Shown here piece after piece: positions 43,026 to 52,371 of a stretch of DNA of 64,000 bases. The notes under the pieces were generated by a model. It worked only from the letters and a program-made list of their open reading frames with translations. It did no database searches and was not told the DNA's origin. The number at the start of each line of letters is the position of its first letter. Position 1 is the stretch's first letter. The DNA is from Pseudoalteromonas rubra (GTDB lineage Bacteria; Pseudomonadota; Gammaproteobacteria; Enterobacterales; Alteromonadaceae), in the NCBI RefSeq assembly GCF_000238295.3, contig NZ_AHCD03000044.1, forward strand, positions 620,001 through 684,000, read 5' to 3'. The translations under genes were made by a program, and so were the position numbers.

Positions 43026-44519
43026 ATGTGTTTTGAACTCACTTCATGCAAATCATTTTTGGCGTGCGCGATTTCACTGGCTTTGATTGGCTGTAGTGGT
43101 AGCAACGACGAGAAAGAGGCTAAATCAAAGCTGGTGACAGAAGATCAAAAAGTGATTGTAAAGACAACAGAAACACGCACCATTACCGCCATTGATGGCT
43201 ACCTGGTGAATGCTACTGTATGTGACGATCAGAATGACAACCTGGTGTGTGATACTGGTGAAGAGATAAGGGTCAAGGATAGTACGGGTAAAACGCAGGT
43301 GTTAACAACTAATGTAAAAGGGCAGGCTGAAGTACCGGCAGATGCCAATGTCATTATTAAAGTGATTGGAGAGCAAACATACGATACGGATTTTGATCTC
43401 CATGCTGATCAGACATATACACTCCTTGCACACTCGGATACGGATATCATTTCACCGTTTACAACGCTGGCAGCGCTTAAAAATGTCGATATGGATACGC
43501 TGGCGGCTGAACTGAATCTCAATGCCGACCTGATCAAAGGCGACTTTGTATTGGCCAAATCCGGAGCAGATCCATTGACCGCAGCTGAATCCAGGCGTAT
43601 TCACTTAGTTGCCCGTTCAATTGTAAAACTGCTTCCCGAGCATTTCTCCTCTTTCAAAGACGATGCCAGCTTATCTGACGAGCTGGTTGGCGAGACGGTA
43701 GGACTGGTGCAATACGCTCAGCAAATGACGCTCGACGATATAGACATGCTGGTGCTGGAGAAGACCGAAGATGGCCAGGCGTGGGCAGCTCATAGGGTGA
43801 TAGAAACATCATACCCTTTACCAGATACCCGGGACCTGGAAGATGAGCTGGAGCAGGACGAAGGACGCTGGTATATGGGGTCAACCAGTGCCGGGCGCTT
43901 CGCGCGTGAAGGTGTTAAACAGTTAGTGATGCACGATGGTGTAGCGTTAGTCGGTGACGAATCTATTCCTTATCAGGTCAATAGGTCTGTGATTGTGATG
44001 GGGGATAAGGAAATAGATGTTTTTGAGACCCTGGATGGGCTTTTACTGGCACTAGATAATTCTGTGGGCGATCTCATCTTCTTCAGTAAATACTATGACG
44101 CTTCGACAGATCTGGCGGGGAAGTTCAGCGCACAGGCACTCATTGCTGAGCCCTTGTATATGATTGTTAAAGACAATGACAATGCCCATGGGGATGCCTC
44201 GCTTAAACGTGTAGAGCTGAATGTGATTGAACACACCTTTAAGGCAGACGGTACAGGCACACTCAAGTACAAGGGGGAAGACGAAAGTATTGATACTCAA
44301 TGGTCAGTGACTGACGAGGGGGCACTGAAAGTACAATTTAACTCTGCGGGAGCGTGGGTGACCGAGACTTATTATCGCAGTCCAAGTACGCATGAGGTAT
44401 TTGTGGCGAGAGCCGAAATGGCGACTACCCAGCCTGTTATTGCGACGTACGACAAAGATTCAGCGTTGTTAATTCTACAGATGCTTGAAGTGTATTACAC
44501 GCTCATTGAATCATCTTAA
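43026..44519 (+). CDS. Lipoprotein of unknown function
   Basis: The protein has 497 residues. The N-terminus has a lipoprotein signal (ISLALIGCSGSND) with the likely modified cysteine near residue 23. After a charged linker, residues about 50-150 hold a small domain with IDGYLVNATVCDDQNDNLVCDTGEE, a Ca-loop-like stretch with two cysteines, then SDTDIISPFTTLAAL. A beta-rich C-terminal half follows. The first domain pattern is frequent in lipoproteins of marine gammaproteobacteria but no role is known to me. It is a single gene, ending in a hairpin shared with the convergent gene. Confidence 0.75.
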   Translation: MCFELTSCKSFLACAISLALIGCSGSNDEKEAKSKLVTEDQKVIVKTTETRTITAIDGYLVNATVCDDQNDNLVCDTGEEIRVKDSTGKTQVLTTNVKGQAEVPADANVIIKVIGEQTYDTDFDLHADQTYTLLAHSDTDIISPFTTLAALKNVDMDTLAAELNLNADLIKGDFVLAKSGADPLTAAESRRIHLVARSIVKLLPEHFSSFKDDASLSDELVGETVGLVQYAQQMTLDDIDMLVLEKTEDGQAWAAHRVIETSYPLPDTRDLEDELEQDEGRWYMGSTSAGRFAREGVKQLVMHDGVALVGDESIPYQVNRSVIVMGDKEIDVFETLDGLLLALDNSVGDLIFFSKYYDASTDLAGKFSAQALIAEPLYMIVKDNDNAHGDASLKRVELNVIEHTFKADGTGTLKYKGEDESIDTQWSVTDEGALKVQFNSAGAWVTETYYRSPSTHEVFVARAEMATTQPVIATYDKDSALLILQMLEVYYTLIESS

Positions 44520-44543
44520 GTTCAATACGGTTTGGTTCTTATC

Positions 44544-44578
44544 TCAGCCCTTTATGCTTTACTGGCGCGAAGGGCTGA
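44544..44578. terminator. Hairpin between convergent genes
   Basis: TCAGCCCTT and AAGGGCTGA form a 9-bp perfect stem with a 17-base loop between the lipoprotein and PDT-chorismate mutase genes. No T tract on either side. Confidence 0.45.
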
Positions 44579-44600
44579 TGGATAGATAAGTGCGAGCGGC

Positions 44601-45797
44601 TTAGTCGGTTGCCTGGCAGTTCTCAACCCTGCGTACGCTTTGTAGTGTCTGGTAAAGTCTTTGTTTATCTTTGCCCGTTAAGTTATCTGTGACCAGCGTA
44701 GTATGAAAAACAGGTTCCAGTTCAGGAGTGAGGTTACCATGTTGTTTCAAATGAGCGGTCATCGTTTCGAGTATGGCTGAACCGAGTTGATTAAGTGTAA
44801 GTCTTAACTTTGCCAGATCGGCTGTTTTGCTGGGCACACCCTCCGCCAGCCATTGTGCACGGTATCTGTATTGAATCGCTTTGGCTGCATCCATTTGTGC
44901 CTGAAAAAATGCTTTCACGCTACTTGTATCCAGGCATTGCTGTCTGGCTTGTTCCAGCGCTTTTGAGAGCACCACAGCTTCACGAGATAAGTCTTCAATG
45001 GGTTTGTGCTTGTTGGCTTTAAATAGTGCCACCAACTGCATTTGAGCAAGGCGTTTATCAATTAACGCAAACACAGATTTGCTGGAGTCCGCTCGTGCTT
45101 TGATCTGTTCATTAGCTTGATCAACGACCTGTTTCAGCGCTATGCGTGCTGCACTGTGGCTGATCTGTTGAGGCCGTTTTTCCAGTTTCATCAGCCCAAA
45201 CAGGGTGTGGTTATCTGTTTGGTCCTGAATGCCCTTTTCACGCAATGTTAGCTCAGGGTACACACTTTTAAGTGCGCAGCTGCCGATAGCGACTGTGCTT
45301 TGATCAAACAGCCCGTGAGCCAGTCGTCGAGCTGCTTCGTTGGTGCCTTCAGGCACAGGGATGGTCGTTATCTGATGCGCGCTGAGCCAGTTGCTGATTT
45401 GTTTCAAAGCCGCAGGGTGAGAGGCCGCATGGGTGATCTTACCCGTTTTGTTTAATCCAAATACACACATTTCGATGGGCATATGCACTGCGGCGCTGAA
45501 CGCGGTTACCCGGTAATTGCGCATGGCATTCACAATTGCCGGGACCAGCTGCCCGTCAATGGTCGAATTGGCCAGCGCACTGAATGCCCATGCATTATTC
45601 TCTGTTGCTGCCGTATAGGTATCATCCGGCGTGCCCGAGTAAAGGCGTTGGTAGGCGTCAGCGCTGCGCTCTGTCAGTAAGTCTAGAGCCGCGTGGTTAA
45701 AGCTCCCGGGCCCTGCTTGCACGTATACAGGGGTAGCCTCGGTTGTAAAGGCAGTCAGTAAAACAAACACAGTAAGTAAGTGAGATAAAAGGCGCAA
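44601..45797 (-). CDS. Exported prephenate dehydratase - chorismate mutase (AroQ-gamma) fusion
   Basis: The protein has 398 residues. A signal peptide (LLTVFVLLTAFTTEA) precedes two domains. Residues about 24-205 follow prephenate dehydratase: AGPGSFNHAALDLL, then ITHAASHPAALKQISNWL, GTNEAARRLA, IGSCALKSVYPELTL and IQDQTDNHTLFGLM; the usual TRF motif reads TLF. Residues about 240-390 match the periplasmic AroQ-gamma chorismate mutase: VFALIDKRLAQMQLVALFKANK, LSREAVVL and FFQAQMDAAKAIQYRYRAQW. Together they would convert chorismate to prephenate and on to phenylpyruvate, outside the cytoplasm. The order is the reverse of cytosolic PheA (mutase first). It starts with TTG. Single gene, no aro neighbours. 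Confidence 0.85.
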   Translation of the reverse strand: MRLLSHLLTVFVLLTAFTTEATPVYVQAGPGSFNHAALDLLTERSADAYQRLYSGTPDDTYTAATENNAWAFSALANSTIDGQLVPAIVNAMRNYRVTAFSAAVHMPIEMCVFGLNKTGKITHAASHPAALKQISNWLSAHQITTIPVPEGTNEAARRLAHGLFDQSTVAIGSCALKSVYPELTLREKGIQDQTDNHTLFGLMKLEKRPQQISHSAARIALKQVVDQANEQIKARADSSKSVFALIDKRLAQMQLVALFKANKHKPIEDLSREAVVLSKALEQARQQCLDTSSVKAFFQAQMDAAKAIQYRYRAQWLAEGVPSKTADLAKLRLTLNQLGSAILETMTAHLKQHGNLTPELEPVFHTTLVTDNLTGKDKQRLYQTLQSVRRVENCQATD

Positions 45798-46076
45798 TTG
45801 TAAGGGTTTCCAAGGATATGTCAGACAACGGGCATCCTAGCAAAATTGCGACTGTCTGTCTCAAAAGAGGTTGGTATTTTATAAGACAGCTGGTGTGAAA
45901 TAGGGTGGTCCTGAGTTTATCTGTATTGAGACCAGTCAGGTTTAGTTTAACCTAAAGGCGATTTTTAACATCTAGGTTTTTGCAGTTCAGCCATTAGCCT
46001 GAATGGTGCAAGGGCAGGGATTCCCCGTTTCTTATTACTTACATTCAAGCTTTGCCTGCTTTATGCCTCCGCTGCA

Positions 46077-47705
46077 CTATGATGATGTCTTTGGATTAAG
46101 CTGCTCTTCTATGAGATATAACAACAGCATGGCTTTGTGCCATTGTTGGGTTAGTTGCCACATATCGGACAGTCCATTGATATTGCGGACCATATTGTCT
46201 ATCGGCAAAGTCGCATTGGTGCCGGCAAGGATCAGATCATCTTTGACGTCGTCGTGTAGTTGTTGTAGCTCCAGGAGGGCTGCGTTAAATGTCTCTGTGT
46301 TCGTCGACTGGGCTTCTAGGCTGGTTCTCATAAAATGCCCCAGTTGGGATTGGTATTCTTCCAGCTGAGTATGTAATTCAGGGTGTCCGGCAAGCGCTTT
46401 TTGCGATGGCTGCTGAGCCAGCTTTTCAACACAGTGGCAGCAGGTGAACAGGTAATGTTCGATGCGCATTAATTTTGCCAGCAAACTTGTGGTTTCTTCA
46501 GACAAAGCAGATTGTTCAACAGTGACAATGAAATTGGTAATGTGCTGACACAACATCTGAATGGTATGTATTTCTTGCTCTATGGCCAGACTATCCAGAG
46601 GTTGTTTGGATTTTTCATATTGTGCCAGTAGCTTATCGGCAACCAGCTTAGTTTCGAGCAGTACTGCATTGGTTGCCAGCGCCGGGGTCTGGGCAATGGT
46701 TTTATCCAAAAACCGTGGCCGGGCTGCGGTTTCTTCGGCACTGCAAAAGCGCTTCATCAAAAAGCCTGCCAGGCGGCTATTGAGTGGAAAGATCAGCATG
46801 ACGCCCAGTACGTTAAACAGGGTATGAAATAATGCCAGCGACAGTGCAGGGTCGGCTGCCAGGTTAAAAAAGCCAGTGAGCTGGGTTATCAGGTAAAACA
46901 GTACGGGCAATATTGCGAAGGCGACAAGCGCCGTGAGTGCGTTAAAAACGACCTGAGCTGCAGCCACGCGTTTGGCATTAGAAGTAGCACCAATTGCTGC
47001 CAGTACAGAGGTTGAGGTGGTGCCAATGTTCGCCCCTATGACCATGGCACCAGCGGCATAGAGACCTATCATGCCGCTGGCTGCCGCCGTGATGGTGAGC
47101 GCAATGGAAGCGCTGGATGACTGAGTGAGCGTGGTCATGACTATACCGATCAGCAGAAATGTCAGCATGCCGTTCAGACCCTGGGCGGTGAACTGACTTA
47201 AATCAAACCTGGCGACAACATGTTCAAAAGTGCCCTTAAGAATATCTATACCTATGAAAAACAGGCCAAAGCCAACCAGAGCAAGCCCTGCTGATGCTAG
47301 CCGGGTTTGTGGCCTTAGTAACTTCATCAACGCGCCTAAACCGATTAAAGGCAGTGCAATGGCTTGAATATTGAACTTAAAGCCCACTGCGGCAACCAGC
47401 CAACCGGTGACCGAGGTGCCGACGTTGGCGCCATACACTATGCCCAGTGCCTGATGCATGGTGATCAGGCCGGCATTCACAAAACCCAGCGAAGCTACGG
47501 TGACTGCACTTGAGGACTGGACCAGTGCTGTCATACAAAAGCCTGAAGCGATACCGCGCTGTGGAGTTTTAGTCCAGGTCGCCAATACTTTACGCAACGA
47601 GCTCCCTGCTGCGAGTTTCAGACCATCGGTCATCATGCTTATGGCAACCAGGAAAATCCCCAGGCCGCCAAGCAGACTTCCTAACAACTGAAATGTTTCT
47701 GTCAT
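46077..47705 (-). CDS. Na/Pi cotransporter family protein (NptA/YjbB-like)
   Basis: The protein has 542 residues. The N-terminal 310 or so residues hold the PNaS family repeat with paired motifs ALVQSSSAVTVASLGFVNAGL and TLTQSSSASIALTITAAASG, each with QSSSA, typical of sodium-phosphate symport. The rest is a helical cytoplasmic domain (about residues 340-535) of the PhoU-like kind, as in bacterial YjbB. Exports or imports phosphate with sodium. Single gene, divergent from the BlaI operon. Confidence 0.92.
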   Translation of the reverse strand: MTETFQLLGSLLGGLGIFLVAISMMTDGLKLAAGSSLRKVLATWTKTPQRGIASGFCMTALVQSSSAVTVASLGFVNAGLITMHQALGIVYGANVGTSVTGWLVAAVGFKFNIQAIALPLIGLGALMKLLRPQTRLASAGLALVGFGLFFIGIDILKGTFEHVVARFDLSQFTAQGLNGMLTFLLIGIVMTTLTQSSSASIALTITAAASGMIGLYAAGAMVIGANIGTTSTSVLAAIGATSNAKRVAAAQVVFNALTALVAFAILPVLFYLITQLTGFFNLAADPALSLALFHTLFNVLGVMLIFPLNSRLAGFLMKRFCSAEETAARPRFLDKTIAQTPALATNAVLLETKLVADKLLAQYEKSKQPLDSLAIEQEIHTIQMLCQHITNFIVTVEQSALSEETTSLLAKLMRIEHYLFTCCHCVEKLAQQPSQKALAGHPELHTQLEEYQSQLGHFMRTSLEAQSTNTETFNAALLELQQLHDDVKDDLILAGTNATLPIDNMVRNINGLSDMWQLTQQWHKAMLLLYLIEEQLNPKTSS

Positions 47706-47931
47706 TGCTTACCCCATTTTATTGGGCAAACATCAAAAATTAGCAGTTTGCCCCGTGTCACTTAACTGTCATAAAAGTATCAAGCTTCACAAAACGGTGG
47801 TTGTCTGAGGTCAACTTTTGTCACAGTCAAAGGTTTACAAAGATATAAATAGTATTGCCCGCAAGTCTAAAGTTAGCAAGAATCGGCTAATTTTCAGTTG
47901 TTTGGGTTTTAATTATTAGTCGTTTTTAAAA

Positions 47932-47985
47932 AGTGTGACTTGTGTCGCACTTTTTTTGCTGCTAAAGTGCGACAAGTGTCACATT
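47932..47985. promoter_or_regulatory. Double inverted operator for the BlaI-like repressor
   Basis: Two 22-bp sites, 47932-47953 and 47964-47985, are near reverse complements. The shared cores are GTCGCACTTT and AAAGTGCGAC, and each site holds two GTGNGAC-like half-sites facing each other. The second ends 15 bases before the BlaI-like start, in the place where BlaI/MecI dimers bind to repress their own operon. Bases between the two sites are T-rich. The exact transcription start is unknown. Confidence 0.6.
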
Positions 47986-48000
47986 AAAAGAATAATAGAT

Positions 48001-48381
48001 ATGAAACCCAACACCACCGAATTAGAGATCCTCAAGCTACTGTGGCAACAGGAGCCTCGTACTGCAAAAGAAATTCATGACGCCATCGCCGAGCGTTTTA
48101 ACTGGTCATACTCTTCAACGCGCAAAACACTTGAGCGCATGGGCGATAAGGGCTTGTTGAGCATTGGTGAGCAAGGCAATAAAAAGTCGTACACCGCCAA
48201 GGTTGATAAAGTCCCCACTTTGGCCGCTTACGCTCAGGAATTTGCTAAAAATGTCCTGGAACTGGATGGTCCATTGCCAGTGGCTATGTTTGCCGATAGT
48301 CGTCTGATTGAATCACAGGAGCTGGAAGAGCTGGAGCACTTGCTGGAATCCTTATCTGAGCAGGATAAGCGGGGCCAGTAA
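48001..48381 (+). CDS. BlaI/MecI/CopY family transcriptional repressor
   Basis: The protein has 126 residues from the chosen start. It begins NTTELEILKLLWQQEPRTAKEIHDAI, then FNWSYSSTRKTLERMGDKGLL, the winged helix of BlaI-type repressors, and ends with a helical dimer tail (QELEELEHLLESL). These proteins bind as dimers and leave DNA when cut or modified after a BlaR1-type sensor acts. The frame is open upstream to 47935, but that would translate the double operator; the ATG at 48001 begins the domain, so it is preferred. It is followed by the M56 gene after one base, so they are coupled. Confidence 0.9.
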   Translation: MKPNTTELEILKLLWQQEPRTAKEIHDAIAERFNWSYSSTRKTLERMGDKGLLSIGEQGNKKSYTAKVDKVPTLAAYAQEFAKNVLELDGPLPVAMFADSRLIESQELEELEHLLESLSEQDKRGQ

Positions 48382-48382
48382 A

Positions 48383-49765
48383 ATGAGTCTGGCAATGTTA
48401 TTTTCTATTTTACTGTCGGTGCTGGTTTGGTGCCTTGTATGTGGTGCTTTGGTGCTGGTGGGTCGCTTTCTGAGCCGCCGTCACCCGGCTGCGCCTGGCT
48501 TATGGTGGGCATTGCTGGTACTCAGCTTTGTGCCCTTTACACCGCTTCCTGATATGGCGCTGGATGAGACGATCCCGACAGTGTTGTACGACTTTAGTGA
48601 GCAGGCTGGAAAGCTGCAACTAAGTACTGAGATAATGCTGACGACTGAACATCAGTGGGACGGGCTATGGATATTTATCGCACTGACATTGCTGGCGGCG
48701 CTGCAGAGCATTCGTCGGGGTGCGCGTTTACATAACAAACTTGCCAGCCTGCGTGCGCTAATGGTCAGTGCAGAGCCACTTCAGGCAGACCTTAGTGCGT
48801 CTTTTTCATCGCTCACTCAGATTAAAGGCCGTCAGGTGCCAGTGTATGTGCTGCCTCTGAACTGTACGGCGTTTGCAACGGGGATTAAAAAGCCGACTAT
48901 CGTGATGCCACAATACTTTACGACCTTACCTGAACATAAGCAGCAGACTTTGCTGCTGCATGAAGTAACGCACCTGGCTCACAAAGATCATATTGCCCTG
49001 ATGGCATGGCAAGTTATCAAATGTCTGTTCTGGTTTAATCCGGCCATTGTCAGGATGGAAGCGGCGTTCATCAGCGCCATGGAAGCGCGTTGTGATGCAC
49101 AAACCATTGGACGTTACGGCATTAATCGTCAGCAGTACGCAGCCACGTTACTGGATGCCCTGAAACACAGCACACTCAACAAGACACCTAATGCAGTCGC
49201 CGGGTTCGCATCGGAGGCGTTATCTCTGGCTGATTATAAAAGTCGTCTGGTGCAAATCATGAATCCGGTTAAAACGCGGCATAGTTTTGTCACACTCAAC
49301 ATACTGGCGATAGCTGTGTTTAGTGCTTTCGTTTCCTTCCAGGTGAAGCCCTTACTGAGTCCCCAGGCACCCAACTGGCAACTACCAATGAGTGACTACA
49401 AGATCAGTTCTCACTTTGGACATGTGTGGGCCTTTCGAAATTACAAGCCGCACGGTGGACTTGACATGGTTGCGGCCAAAGGCACGCCACTTGGTGCGAT
49501 GGCAACGGGTAAAGTACTGGTGGCGGATGAGACAACTCTGGCAAAAAATTACGGTAAAACGGTACTGATCCAGCACAGTAATGGCTACCAGAGTTTATAT
49601 GCACACCTGGATAGTATTGCCGTATCACAAGGTGACTGGGTATCAGCCGGAGAAGTCATCGGTACTTTAGGTGACAGTGGCCGGGTTACCGGGGCTCATT
49701 TGCATCTGGAGATCCTGGCTGACGGGAAACGCCTTGACCCGCTGAGTATTTTTCCAAAGGACTAA
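48383..49765 (+). CDS. M56 (BlaR1-type) metallopeptidase fused to an M23 peptidase domain
   Basis: The protein has 460 residues. Transmembrane segments at about 8-28, 40-55 and 92-110 lead to the M56 zinc-protease motif LLHEVTHLAHKDH (HEVTH 193-197) and EARCDAQ (Glu234), facing the cytoplasm as in BlaR1. A last transmembrane segment (about 303-320) is followed by a C-terminal M23 endopeptidase domain: HFGHVWAFRNYKPHGGLD (His357, Asp361), YAHLD (His408) and HLHLEI (His439, His441). BlaR1 carries a penicillin-binding sensor there; here a peptidoglycan hydrolase takes its place. It may cut or sense cell wall and relieve BlaI. The frame is open from 48308, but ATG at 48383 follows the BlaI stop by one base and starts the membrane segment. 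Confidence 0.88.
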   Translation: MSLAMLFSILLSVLVWCLVCGALVLVGRFLSRRHPAAPGLWWALLVLSFVPFTPLPDMALDETIPTVLYDFSEQAGKLQLSTEIMLTTEHQWDGLWIFIALTLLAALQSIRRGARLHNKLASLRALMVSAEPLQADLSASFSSLTQIKGRQVPVYVLPLNCTAFATGIKKPTIVMPQYFTTLPEHKQQTLLLHEVTHLAHKDHIALMAWQVIKCLFWFNPAIVRMEAAFISAMEARCDAQTIGRYGINRQQYAATLLDALKHSTLNKTPNAVAGFASEALSLADYKSRLVQIMNPVKTRHSFVTLNILAIAVFSAFVSFQVKPLLSPQAPNWQLPMSDYKISSHFGHVWAFRNYKPHGGLDMVAAKGTPLGAMATGKVLVADETTLAKNYGKTVLIQHSNGYQSLYAHLDSIAVSQGDWVSAGEVIGTLGDSGRVTGAHLHLEILADGKRLDPLSIFPKD

Positions 49766-49768
49766 ATT

Positions 49769-51103
49769 ATGAAATACCATTTGATGATCGCCATACCTCT
49801 GGGCATGGTGTTAAGCACCCTTGTGTCTGATTTACCTGAACAGACCTCTGAGCAATGCGATATTGCGGATACGCCAGTTGTTGTGGAGGAAAAATCAAGT
49901 GCAATCCGGGTCGGTAGCAAACCGGTGATGGCCCAGCAACCTGCCACCTTTCAGTCACCCGCTGAGCCTGAACAGGCACCAAACACTGAGCACAAGATCC
50001 TGACGTTGTCAGCGGGGCAGTCTTTTATTGCTTTGCTGAAGCCCTATGGGATGAGCGAACGCCAGGTGTTTAACTTACAGAAGTTAATGGCACCTGAGGT
50101 GAATCTGAGCCAGCTGCCGGTTGGGCAAAAAATAAAAATTGGCATCACGGAAGGCAAGCTGAGTTCAATTACCCTGGCAACCGGATTCGCGCAGCGTGTG
50201 AATGTGTCGATGACGGACCAGTGGCACAAACGTTTTTATCAACTGGACACTCATCAGGCCCAGTCTGTTCATGATGTGGCGATCACACAAAGCTTGTATG
50301 AGTCACTGGTTGACGATTCTGTGCCACTGGATGTGATTAACCAGACCATCACGGTATTTTCACACTTTGTGGATTTTCAGCGCGAAATACATCAGGGCGA
50401 TGCATTAACTATGATGTACGACAAAGCTATTTTGTCGGTGAAGGATGGCCTGCAACAACAGCAGGAAAAAGCGGGCCAGCTTAAGTTCGCGAGATTGCAA
50501 AATCAGGGAGAGGATCTGGCAGTATATCACCATCGCGCTGAAGGCAAGCAAAGTGGCTTTTATTTTGCTGATGGTCGCCCGGCACAGAGCTTTTTACTTA
50601 AAACCCCGTTAAATGGCGCGCGTTTATCGTCAACTTTTGGTAGTCGTAAGCATCCTATTCTGGGATACACACGTTTGCATGCCGGGCTTGATTTTGGCGC
50701 ACCTGTTGGTACCCCTATCTTTGCTGCCGGTAACGGGACTATTAAAAAAGCAGGGTGGGGAGGTGGCTTCGGCAACCGGGTTGTGATCCGCCATGCGAAT
50801 GGCTATGACACGCTGTACGCGCACCTAAATGGGTTTGCAAAGGGGGTAAAACCGGGCATCCGTGTCAGACAGGGAGAGGTAATTGGCTATTTGGGTAACA
50901 CAGGGTTGTCTCAGGCGCGTCATTTACACTATGAAGTGCACAAGCATGGCAAACCCATTAATCCATTATCCCTGAGGCAGGTAAAACAACAACGTCTTGA
51001 CGGCAGTCAGCTGGCTGATCTACAGCAGAGCATTGCGCGTGTACATCAAAATCCACAGCTCAATCAGTACGTTTCGGCTATACCTGTAGCGGATAAGTTG
51101 TAA
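49769..51103 (+). CDS. M23 peptidoglycan endopeptidase (MepM-like)
   Basis: The protein has 444 residues with an N-terminal signal or anchor (YHLMIAIPLGMVLSTLVS). Residues about 72-130 form an OapA/LysM-like binding domain (HKILTLSAGQSFIALLKPYG, QLPVGQKIKI). The M23 domain is near residues 285-390, with SRKHPILGYTRLHAGLDFGAP (His and Asp zinc ligands), YAHLNG and ARHLHYEV. It cuts peptide cross-links in peptidoglycan outside the membrane, as MepM/YebA does. It starts 3 bases after the M56/M23 gene and is the third gene of the BlaI operon, so expression should follow the BlaI-M56 switch. Confidence 0.9.
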   Translation: MKYHLMIAIPLGMVLSTLVSDLPEQTSEQCDIADTPVVVEEKSSAIRVGSKPVMAQQPATFQSPAEPEQAPNTEHKILTLSAGQSFIALLKPYGMSERQVFNLQKLMAPEVNLSQLPVGQKIKIGITEGKLSSITLATGFAQRVNVSMTDQWHKRFYQLDTHQAQSVHDVAITQSLYESLVDDSVPLDVINQTITVFSHFVDFQREIHQGDALTMMYDKAILSVKDGLQQQQEKAGQLKFARLQNQGEDLAVYHHRAEGKQSGFYFADGRPAQSFLLKTPLNGARLSSTFGSRKHPILGYTRLHAGLDFGAPVGTPIFAAGNGTIKKAGWGGGFGNRVVIRHANGYDTLYAHLNGFAKGVKPGIRVRQGEVIGYLGNTGLSQARHLHYEVHKHGKPINPLSLRQVKQQRLDGSQLADLQQSIARVHQNPQLNQYVSAIPVADKL

Positions 51104-51120
51104 CTTGGGATGGGAGATAT

Positions 51121-51153
51121 GAACAGCAGAGCCCGTTTGGTGCTCTACTGTTC
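51121..51153. terminator. Hairpin between convergent genes
   Basis: GAACAGCAGAGC pairs with GCTCTACTGTTC (one mismatch) around a 9-base loop; AAAAATC follows on the plus strand. Confidence 0.45.
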
Positions 51154-51170
51154 AAAAATCAGCGAGCTGG

Positions 51171-52340
51171 CTACTCAACCACGTAGTGACGGTTGTTTAG
51201 CTCAAGTCTGAGTACATTATTGTTCAGATAAGAGTAGGTCATCGGGCGATTAGCTGCATCAACCTGACCCTGGTTTTCGATGGTATTTTCTTTGATCAAA
51301 TTAGGGGTAGCCGTATTCGTTGCATAAAGCTTAATCCCGTAACTGAGCGGGTGCACAATGAGGTTTTCACTATATTCATGGGCATCTCCACCGGATACGC
51401 TGCTATCCTGTTGCGCTGGGTTGCGGGCAAATATGCCGTTTTCTCCGGCGTATAGAATATGGTTATCATGAATTATCAGACCGTCGCCATCGAGCATCAT
51501 GCCATTACCGCCACTGCGATAGATAAGGTTACCTGATACCGTTACGTGATCCCCGCCAACCTGAATACCGGTGTTCTGATATTTAGGATCGAAGGGGCTA
51601 ACGCCAGTACGGTAAATTTTATTATTGCGGATCTGTGCATCTCCAGCCACCGAGTTAAGCTGAATGCCATCGGCACCAATGTTTTCCAGGTTGTTATTGT
51701 AAATATCTACGCCGGTCAGCTTGTGCGGATATACCGTTGTTGCGACACCATCACACTCCAGCTTGCGGCTCTTCCCTGTGTAGCCGATGTACATGCCTTC
51801 GCCTGTTTCTGTGTCGTGAATATAGTTGTGGTGAACGCTGAGTCCACGCATCGTGAAGTTTTCCTGCCAGGTGGCCGGATCGCAGGTTGGATCTGTTTTA
51901 ATCAGCAAGCCTGCAAACCGTGCGCGGTAGATCTCAAGATTATCAATCTCAATGTATTCGCTCAGCCCACCAATGCCAACGGTACCGCCAAGACGCATAC
52001 CATAGCCAGCTTCATCACGGCTGCCGGTAATGCGCAACTGGGAGGATTTTTCTACGGAAATACTGTACTCGTACGGCGAGGTTGTAACCGTGCCATTTTC
52101 GTTGCGGATCACCACCGGGTTACCTGCTTCACCATGCACATTGCGAATACGCAGCGGACCACGTTCTCCGGCTGCCAGACAGATGGTGTCACCAGCAACC
52201 ACTGCCAGCGCGTCGCCGTCGATTAAATGATGGCTTGAAGGGATCACAATATCGCATTGAGAGGCCAATACCTGAGGAACTGCACATAACGCCAGCGCAC
52301 CCGAAATTAGAGTGAATGATAGGGATTTCGTGTCTTTCAT
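51171..52340 (-). CDS. Secreted right-handed parallel beta-helix protein
   Basis: The protein has 389 residues with a signal peptide (cleavage near QVLA, residue 26). Repeats of about 20-25 residues run through the middle, such as YIEIDNLEIYRARFAGLLIK, GLSVHHNYIHDTETGEGMYIG, VDIYNNNLENIGADGIQL and AQIRNNKIYRTGVSPF, typical of the pectate-lyase-like/NosD right-handed beta-helix. Such proteins are often polysaccharide lyases or surface carbohydrate binders. No lyase catalytic residue can be assigned by eye. It is a single gene next to the second MITE-like copy, which lies upstream. Confidence 0.8.
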   Translation of the reverse strand: MKDTKSLSFTLISGALALCAVPQVLASQCDIVIPSSHHLIDGDALAVVAGDTICLAAGERGPLRIRNVHGEAGNPVVIRNENGTVTTSPYEYSISVEKSSQLRITGSRDEAGYGMRLGGTVGIGGLSEYIEIDNLEIYRARFAGLLIKTDPTCDPATWQENFTMRGLSVHHNYIHDTETGEGMYIGYTGKSRKLECDGVATTVYPHKLTGVDIYNNNLENIGADGIQLNSVAGDAQIRNNKIYRTGVSPFDPKYQNTGIQVGGDHVTVSGNLIYRSGGNGMMLDGDGLIIHDNHILYAGENGIFARNPAQQDSSVSGGDAHEYSENLIVHPLSYGIKLYATNTATPNLIKENTIENQGQVDAANRPMTYSYLNNNVLRLELNNRHYVVE

Positions 52341-52371
52341 TGCTTCTTCCTTATTGAAGTCGTCGTCACAC

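Noticed and set aside
47935..48000. Longer N-terminus of the BlaI-like gene
   Set aside because: It would translate the operator, has no ribosome site, and adds residues before the conserved start of the winged helix.
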